5,745 nt of DNA. Origin: Archangium sp. GTDB lineage: Bacteria; Myxococcota; Myxococcia; Myxococcales; Myxococcaceae. The notes under the pieces were generated by a model that was given only the letters and a program-made list of their open reading frames with translations, was not told the DNA's origin and ran no database searches. Position 1 is the stretch's first letter; each line of letters begins with the position of its first letter. A program made the position numbers and the translations under genes. The stretch spans positions 1 to 5,745 of the forward strand of contig JAEUJT010000202.1 of assembly GCA_016793525.1 (NCBI GenBank), written 5' to 3'. Positions 5,646 through 5,745 of this stretch are shown in pieces.

Positions 5646-5745
5646 TGAGCTCGCCGCGCTGCTGAAGCCCGCTGGAGGCGGGGTGTACCTCGTCTCCACC
5701 GGCAAGGCCGAGCAGCAGCGGCTCCAGCGCCAGCTGTACCAGGCC
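5632..5745 (+). CDS. 5' end of an unrecognised gene overlapping the transporter (partial)
   Basis: The frame starting at ATG 5632 is open to the end of the window and gives 38 residues, beginning MSPLDELAALLKPAGGGVYL and continuing VSTGKAEQQRLQRQLYQA. It is predicted to be cytoplasmic: no signal peptide or membrane segment is visible. An N-terminal amphipathic helix is followed by a short strand and a charged helix. The ATG lies 14 bp inside the transporter gene in another frame, a typical arrangement for translational coupling within an operon. A rival ATG at 5645, overlapping the stop as TGATG, closes after six codons, so 5632 is preferred; GTG 5683 is a less likely later start. Too little is present to name a family. 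Confidence 0.65.
   Translation, partial: MSPLDELAALLKPAGGGVYLVSTGKAEQQRLQRQLYQA

Noticed and set aside
5645..5665. ATG overlapping the transporter stop as TGATG, a classic coupled start
   Set aside because: This frame closes with TGA after six codons, so it cannot be the start of the next gene; the frame from ATG 5632 stays open.
4500..5705. Long antisense open frame (401 codons, minus strand) opposite the transporter gene
   Set aside because: Low-complexity Arg/His/Glu/Gln product with no membrane or domain signature; it mirrors the codon bias of a clear AI-2E family gene.

Overview
The window is GC-rich (roughly two thirds G+C by eye) and densely coding. Every supported gene lies on the + strand. 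Strongly GC-biased third codon positions, starts without Shine-Dalgarno sequences, and a large TPR/transglutaminase exported protein together suggest a myxobacterium or relative (Myxococcota). That assignment is an inference from style and protein families, not from a marker gene.

Layout: (1) bases 1-219 hold the 3' end of an unrecognised, probably beta-rich protein. (2) A 56-bp gap (220-275) holds a stem-loop directly after the stop codon and a promoter-like pair whose -10 box sits almost on the next start codon. (3) Bases 276-3929 encode a 1217-residue multidomain protein: an N-terminal export segment, a beta-sandwich that looks like a ligand- or carbohydrate-binding module, a TPR array with six exactly 34-residue repeats, a DUF3857 domain, a transglutaminase-like domain with an intact Cys-His-Asp triad (C898, H941, D954), and a beta-rich C-terminal region like DUF3858. 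(4) A 72-bp gap (3930-4001) holds a second, better promoter-like pair that predicts a leaderless transcript. (5) Bases 4002-4460 encode a 152-residue protein with an export-like N-terminus, two membrane segments and a coiled-coil-like tail. (6) Bases 4467-5645 encode an AI-2E family (PF01594) transporter. (7) A further gene starts at 5632, inside the transporter's 3' end, and leaves the window.

The last three genes (from 4002) look like one transcription unit: gaps are 6 bp and -14 bp, and the only promoter-like signal is just before 4002. The transglutaminase-like protein appears to have its own promoter. No mobile element, CRISPR array, tRNA or rRNA was seen. No clearly novel system is evident. 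The most curious signals are the leaderless-type starts, a patch of atypical codons carrying a perfect 17-bp inverted repeat within the catalytic domain, and the in-frame TGA-CCC-CCC-ATG junction between the two membrane-protein genes.
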